Source: an uncultured Eubacteriales bacterium
GTDB taxonomy: Bacteria > Bacillota > Clostridia > Christensenellales > Aristaeellaceae
Assembly: GCA_944349855.1 (NCBI GenBank)
Contig: CALVNS010000003.1
Location: forward strand, 1 to 64,000
Direction: 5' to 3'
DNA length: 64,000 bases
A program made the position numbers and the translations under genes. Positions 60,298-64,000 of this stretch are shown here, piece by piece (positions within the stretch are counted from its first letter, which is position 1; each line of letters begins with the position of its first letter). A model generated the notes under the pieces. The model saw only the letters and a list, made by a program, of their open reading frames with translations. It was not told the DNA's origin and ran no database searches.

Positions 60298-61155
60298 TCA
60301 TTCGCCGCCCAGCGCGGCGGTTTTGTTCGGCGTGGCGCGGCCCTCCAGGTTCGGCAGGCGCCGCTCGAGCGCCGCCATGGCGATCTCCACGTCCTCGTGC
60401 ACCTCCTCGGGCGTGAACGCGCCGACCGTCACCATGTCGCACGGGCGGATCGTCGCGTAGGAGAACGTCAGCCCCACGTAGGGCGACACGCGCCCCGCCG
60501 CCATGGCCTTGATCGTCATGACCGGCTTTTTCGCCTCGTGGATGATCCGGGCGACCGCCTCGATCTCCACCTGCATCAGAAAGCCCGCGCAGTTGTAGAT
60601 CTGGATGTACGTCTGCACGTCGTAGCCGTTGCGGTCGGAGTAGACGATCAGCTCCGGCATGTGCGCCGACAGGCCCGGCACCAGCCCCGCCTGGCGGATC
60701 ATGTCCAGATAGTCCGGCAGGCGCTCGATCGTGCCCCTGTGCTTGTTCACCAGCTGCTCCACGCACGAGTGGTGCAGCAGGCAGATCGACGCGCCCATCT
60801 TCGCCGAGCGCTCGATGCGCGCGCGCGCCGCGGCGCGCCCGGCCGCGCTGTCCGTCACGTCGACGATGGGCGTGTCAATGATCGTCATCGGCCGGCCCGC
60901 GCGCTCGCCCGCCATCCCCACGCCCAGGAGCAGCGCGCCGTCCGGCTCAAACGGGCCCATGACCGCGTCGATCCCGTGGGCGAGGTAGGCCTCCATCAGG
61001 CGCGCGACGTCCTGCGCCTGCGCGTAGCGGCGGCGGATCAGCGCATCCGCCGCGGGGCTCGTGTGGCTGTAGCCGAGCACCCAGTTGGTGCCCGCGATCA
61101 TGCGGGGCAGGGAGATCCCTTCGACCTGCGTGCGGGGAAAGGTTTGCACCGTCAT
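60298..61155 (-). CDS. Conserved protein of unknown function, barrel-like
   Basis: 285 residues, no signal and no membrane helix. Alternating strand-helix units such as GIDAVMGPFEPDG, MTIIDTPIVDVTD, ASICLLHHSCVEQLV, GLVPGLSAHMPELIVYSD and PVMTIKAMAAGRVSPYVGLTFSYATI look like a TIM barrel, and the His-His and Ser-x-His segments could bind a metal. The last strands resemble aldo/keto-reductase or dihydropteroate-like barrels. I cannot assign a family. GTG 61149 is better spaced from AGGAGG than ATG 61155. The MATE gene ends 122 bp upstream with its own terminator. Confidence 0.6.
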   Translation of the reverse strand: MTVQTFPRTQVEGISLPRMIAGTNWVLGYSHTSPAADALIRRRYAQAQDVARLMEAYLAHGIDAVMGPFEPDGALLLGVGMAGERAGRPMTIIDTPIVDVTDSAAGRAAARARIERSAKMGASICLLHHSCVEQLVNKHRGTIERLPDYLDMIRQAGLVPGLSAHMPELIVYSDRNGYDVQTYIQIYNCAGFLMQVEIEAVARIIHEAKKPVMTIKAMAAGRVSPYVGLTFSYATIRPCDMVTVGAFTPEEVHEDVEIAMAALERRLPNLEGRATPNKTAALGGE

Positions 61156-61235
61156 TCCTCCTTTTGTGGGGTTCTTCGATGCGTTTGGAGTTCGCCCGCC
61201 GGGCGCGCATCTCCTGCCTGCGCGCCAAAAGGCGC

Positions 61236-61265
61236 AAAAAAAAAAGGGCCCCTGAGGGGGCCCTG
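61236..61265 (-). terminator. Terminator of the MATE gene
   Basis: GGGCCCC and GGGGCCC pair around a short loop and run into ten T on the minus strand. Confidence 0.9.
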
Positions 61266-61277
61266 AAAGGACGGCTC

Positions 61278-62639
61278 TTATCTTGGGTCCGCCGCGGGGC
61301 TTACCGGATACCTGCGCCCCAGCTGGCGCAGGCGCACGCACATCATCGGCACCAGCAGGATGCACGCGAACAGCCAGGCCAGCGGGTTGGCGTAGCACAC
61401 CGCGGCGTAGCCCAGCGCGCCCACAAACGCAAACGCGACCAGCGCGCGCGCGACCATCTCGAAGATGCCCGCCAGCATCGCCGACATGCTGTAGCCCAGG
61501 CCCTGCAGGCTGTTGCGCAGCACCAGCAGCGTCATGAGCAGCACGAAGCCCATCGCATTGCCGCGCAGGAACTGGTCGATGTTTTGCAGGATCTGCACCT
61601 CTTCGGGCTTGATGAACAGCAGCGCGATCGTCGTGCCGAGGGTCATGGTCACCAGCATCGCCAGCGCCGTATAGGCCGCGCCCAGCAGCAGGCTCGTGCG
61701 CAGGCCCCAGCGGATGCGGTCCACGCGCTGCGCGCCCAGGTTCTGCCCGCAGTAGGTGGCCATGGTCGCGCCCAGCGCCTCCATCGGCTGGGTGACGATC
61801 ATCTGTACCTTTGAGCCGGAGGTGACCGACGCCACGGCGTCCGAGCCGAGCGTGTTGACCGCACTTTGCAGCACGACCGAGCCCACGGCCGTCAGCGAGA
61901 ACTGCAGGCCCATCGGCAGCCCGATGGCCAGGCCCACGCGCGCGCTCTGCGGATCGAACTTCCACTCGTCGCGCTGCGGGCGCAGCACCGGGAAGTGGCG
62001 CGCGATGTAGCGCACGCACAGCAGCCCCGACACCGCCTGCGCGATGACCGTCGCCCACGCGGCGCCCTCCACGCCCATGCCGAAGGCGAGGATGAACAGC
62101 AGGTCCAGCACGATGTTGAGCAGCGACGCCACGATCAGAAACAGCAGCGGCGTCTTGCTGTCGCCCAGCGCGCGCAGCAGGCCCGCCGGCAGGTTGTACA
62201 GCAGCGTGGCGAACGTGCCGCCGAAGATGACGATGATGTAGTCGTAGCTCTGCTCGAAGATGTCCTCCGGCGTGCGCATGAGGCGCAGCATCGGCCGGGT
62301 GAACACGAGCATCGCCGCGGTGACGACCACCGTCACGCCCAGCGTGATGTAGATCGCGCTGACCAGCGCGCGGCGCATGCCGTACATGTCGCCCGCGCCG
62401 AAGCGCTGCGACACGGGGATGCACAGCCCGCCGCACAGCCCCAGCGCAAAGCCCAGCACCAGGAAGTTGAACGAGCCCGTCGCGCCCACCGCCGCCAGCG
62501 CGCCCTTGCCGATGAACTGCCCGACGATGATGCTGTCGGCCATGTTGTACATCTGCTGAAAGAGATTGCCGATCAGCAGCGGGAAGAAAAAGGACAGGAT
62601 CAGTTTCAGCGGCCTGCCCTCCGTCATGTCTCTGACCAT
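61278..62639 (-). CDS. MATE-family multidrug/Na+ efflux transporter
   Basis: 453 residues with twelve membrane helices in two bundles. Each half starts with a helix-loop containing the MATE signature: FPLLIGNLFQQMYNMADSIIVGQFIG near 19-44 and IGLPMGLQFSLTAVGSVVLQSAVN near 235-258. The DinF/NorM-like branch with FGGTFATLLYNLPAGLLRALGDSKTP fits. The proton or sodium gradient drives export; the substrate is unknown. ATG 62639 follows GGAGAAGG. Confidence 0.92.
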   Translation of the reverse strand: MVRDMTEGRPLKLILSFFFPLLIGNLFQQMYNMADSIIVGQFIGKGALAAVGATGSFNFLVLGFALGLCGGLCIPVSQRFGAGDMYGMRRALVSAIYITLGVTVVVTAAMLVFTRPMLRLMRTPEDIFEQSYDYIIVIFGGTFATLLYNLPAGLLRALGDSKTPLLFLIVASLLNIVLDLLFILAFGMGVEGAAWATVIAQAVSGLLCVRYIARHFPVLRPQRDEWKFDPQSARVGLAIGLPMGLQFSLTAVGSVVLQSAVNTLGSDAVASVTSGSKVQMIVTQPMEALGATMATYCGQNLGAQRVDRIRWGLRTSLLLGAAYTALAMLVTMTLGTTIALLFIKPEEVQILQNIDQFLRGNAMGFVLLMTLLVLRNSLQGLGYSMSAMLAGIFEMVARALVAFAFVGALGYAAVCYANPLAWLFACILLVPMMCVRLRQLGRRYPVSPAADPR

Positions 62640-62721
62640 AGCGAAATTCCTTCTCCATTCGGCCCGTGTCTCAGCCGCGTCTGCGGCCGCGTCTTCACCC
62701 GGGCGGCATTTGATTCGCCCT

Positions 62722-62750
62722 ATTGTAGCGCAAAACCCCGCGCTTGGCTA
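62722..62750 (-). promoter_or_regulatory. Probable promoter of the MATE gene
   Basis: Minus-strand TAGCCA (62745-62750) and TACAAT (62722-62727) are 17 bp apart; the -35 is poor. Confidence 0.45.
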
Positions 62751-62832
62751 GAGGGATTCCGAAAAAAAGGATTTTCACCAAATTGACCCGCCGGCGTTTG
62801 CGCAGGCGGTCAAAAAGCGGCGGGACCCGGCC

Positions 62833-63237
62833 CTAGCCCTCCTCGAAAAACACGCGCACGTCCGCATGCGGCAGGCGGCTGCGCAGCTGGTCGGCGAAGT
62901 CCTGCGCGCCGCGCCCCCGCGCCGCGCCCAGCACCAGACAGTCCACGTCGTTTTGCTGCGCCAGGTCGACCAGCGCGTCCACGGCGCTGTCCGCGCGCTC
63001 CACGACCATCTCCGCCCCGCAGGCCTGCGCGCAGCGGAACAGATACTCCAGCGCCTCGGCCTCCTGGCGCGCGCTCACGCCCATGAACGGCGCGCCGCCG
63101 GTGGCCACGTGCACCACCTTCATCTCGCCGTCCACCTGCCCCGCGATGCGCGCCCCCTCGCGGATGAGCCGCTCGCAGGTCTTCTGGCCCGTCACGCAGA
63201 CCATGACCTTCAGCGCGTCGTTCCCGATCCGATCCAT
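62833..63237 (-). CDS. Universal stress protein, KdpD-Usp-like
   Basis: 134 residues, one Usp domain. KVMVCVTGQKTCERLIREGARIA (about 10-32) is closer to the Usp module of KdpD than to free UspA. The ATP motif GxxGxGxS is degenerate: the segment reads LVLGAARGRGAQDF near 101-114. It has no kinase domain. It starts 22 bp after the neighbouring 158-residue membrane-protein gene and may be co-transcribed. The window also encodes a TrkH/TrkA potassium system, but no kdp genes. Confidence 0.82.
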   Translation of the reverse strand: MDRIGNDALKVMVCVTGQKTCERLIREGARIAGQVDGEMKVVHVATGGAPFMGVSARQEAEALEYLFRCAQACGAEMVVERADSAVDALVDLAQQNDVDCLVLGAARGRGAQDFADQLRSRLPHADVRVFFEEG

Positions 63238-63259
63238 CGGCTTTCCGTCCTTCCTCCCC

Positions 63260-63736
63260 TCACGCGCGCGTGAGGCCGATCACAAAGTTGCTATGGCTGG
63301 TCACGCACACGCGCTCCCCCGCCGACAGCTCCGGCTGGGGCTTGCAGTGGTCGTAGTAGAACATGCGGTCGTCCTCCTCGTCGCCCTTCTGGCCGACGTT
63401 GACCACCAGCACGTGAAACTGCACGCCTTCCTTGAACGTCAGGTCCTGCGCGTAGGAGACCACCACGCCCTCCGTGCGCCGCGACAAGCCCGTCGTCACC
63501 TCGCGCAGGTAGCGCCGGTATGCGTACACCGGCCCCAGGCGCAGGCTGCACAGGAAGATCAGCAGCGCGCCCCACACAATGGTAACGACGATCGTGACGA
63601 CTTCCATGCGCCGCACGAGCGAAAAAATCAGCAGCGCCAGCAGCGGCGCGGAATACAGCGCGATGCGCAGCCACTCCGACTTGAGCTGGCGCGCGTTCTC
63701 CTCCAGGTCCTTGGGGGTATACAGCTTTTCATCCAT
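63260..63736 (-). CDS. Two-helix membrane protein of unknown function
   Basis: 158 residues. Two hydrophobic helices (about 25-41 and 47-66) are followed by a soluble beta-rich domain with RTEGVVVSYAQDLTFKEGVQFHVLVVN near 87-113, a short strand-rich fold that resembles membrane-anchored SH3-like or OB-like domains. ATG 63736 is chosen because AGAGG lies nine bases upstream; two earlier ATGs overlap the site. It is the first gene of a unit with the Usp gene. No family is recognised. Confidence 0.7.
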   Translation of the reverse strand: MDEKLYTPKDLEENARQLKSEWLRIALYSAPLLALLIFSLVRRMEVVTIVVTIVWGALLIFLCSLRLGPVYAYRRYLREVTTGLSRRTEGVVVSYAQDLTFKEGVQFHVLVVNVGQKGDEEDDRMFYYDHCKPQPELSAGERVCVTSHSNFVIGLTRA

Positions 63737-63785
63737 GGTCATCATCCTCTTTCGCGCCGCCTGGCGCGGCCTGCTTTCACTCAAG

Positions 63786-63814
63786 ATTATGCCGCCTGGC
63801 GCTCCGTTTGTAAA
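63786..63814 (-). promoter_or_regulatory. Promoter of the 158-residue membrane protein and Usp genes
   Basis: Minus-strand TTTACA (63809-63814) and CATAAT (63786-63791) are 17 bp apart. Confidence 0.65.
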
Positions 63815-63842
63815 GGGGGCTTTTCGCTTTTTCGCGCGCCGG

Positions 63843-64000
63843 TCAATCGCGCCGCGGCTCGAACCCGACCTGCCGCCCGTCCCACGTCAGCGCGCCCGTG
63901 CTGCCCGCCAGCCGCCCCTTCTCCATCACGGCCCGCAGCAGCTTCTCCGTCAGCTCCGGCCCGCCCGCGCGCCGGCAGCAGTCCTTCCACACCGTGAACG
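63843..64000 (-). CDS. C-terminal part of an unidentified protein (5' end outside window)
   Basis: The minus frame is open from the window edge to TGA at 63843-63845, 52 codons. It reads FTVWKDCCRRAGGPELTEKLL and ends GRQVGFEPRRD. Two adjacent cysteines and an alternating helix-strand pattern are visible, but no family can be named from this fragment. The promoter of the next gene lies 29 bp past the stop. Confidence 0.5.
   Translation of the reverse strand, partial: FTVWKDCCRRAGGPELTEKLLRAVMEKGRLAGSTGALTWDGRQVGFEPRRD

Overview
The window is about 64 kb of GC-rich, densely coding chromosome from a bacterium of the class Clostridia (phylum Bacillota), most likely a gut-type, high-GC lineage; Christensenellales or Oscillospirales are guesses. 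The placement rests on smpB followed by tmRNA, an rny-type RNase Y, a T-box, DUF4364, ywmB-murA, an sdpR/sdpI pair, archaeal-type AspRS with GatCAB, strong Shine-Dalgarno sequences and frequent GTG/TTG starts. No phage structural genes, CRISPR array, rRNA or intact insertion sequence was seen.

Layout. 1-7.5 kb: a partial DnaD-like replication protein, a Na+/phosphate symporter with a complex leader, a HAD phosphatase with an ArsB-type permease, a nucleotidyltransferase, a flavodoxin and a secreted protein with DnaJ-type zinc knuckles. 7.5-13.7 kb: a lower-GC island (DUF2798, a 46-residue ORF, AraC regulator, DUF1349, MFS transporter, two acetyltransferases, a gene remnant and many hairpins) that ends at the 3' end of ssrA. 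13.8-16.9 kb: ssrA, smpB and a TrkH/TrkA potassium system. 16.9-21.1 kb: acetyltransferase, sdpI-sdpR, galactonate dehydratase, a diguanylate cyclase and tRNA-Val. 21.2-28.6 kb: an HPr-like protein without the phospho-histidine, DUF4364, rimO-pgsA-cinA-recA, a structured RNA and rny. 28.6-33.9 kb: a c-di-GMP phosphodiesterase behind a poly-G tract, tRNA-Leu, ywmB-murA and an acetyltransferase. 33.9-40.3 kb: a co-directional run of hydrolase, condensation-fold acyltransferase, DUF6320, dgoA, dgoK, nitroreductase and a zinc-ribbon membrane protein. 40.4-48.9 kb: a foreign-looking acetyltransferase and an aromatic amino-acid operon aroF-tyrA-aroB-aroA-aroC-pheA-aroK-nitroreductase. 49-53.9 kb: T-box, aspS2, gatC, gatA, gatB. 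53.9-64 kb: DegT aminotransferase and mgtE, an MBOAT/SGNH/VanY envelope cluster, an unrecognised barrel-like protein, a MATE pump, a Usp protein and two small or partial genes.

How it works together. The most distinctive feature is the number of leader-controlled operons. The aromatic operon is preceded by an unannotated 31-codon leader peptide rich in Phe and Tyr codons and by a terminator, the classical attenuation layout. Divergent from it, 40 bp away between the -35 boxes, a T-box controls the AspRS-GatCAB operon that makes Asn-tRNA; its specifier region reads GAAC, so Glu and Asn codons overlap. mgtE has a proline-rich 34-codon leader ORF that recalls the mgtL/mgtP logic of enteric Mg2+ transporters. 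The phosphate symporter and DUF2798 genes also have promoter-plus-terminator leaders with tiny ORFs. A run of ten G residues serves as the ribosome-binding site of the c-di-GMP phosphodiesterase and could make its translation phase-variable. Galactonate catabolism is split between dgoD at 18-19 kb and dgoA-dgoK at 37-38 kb.
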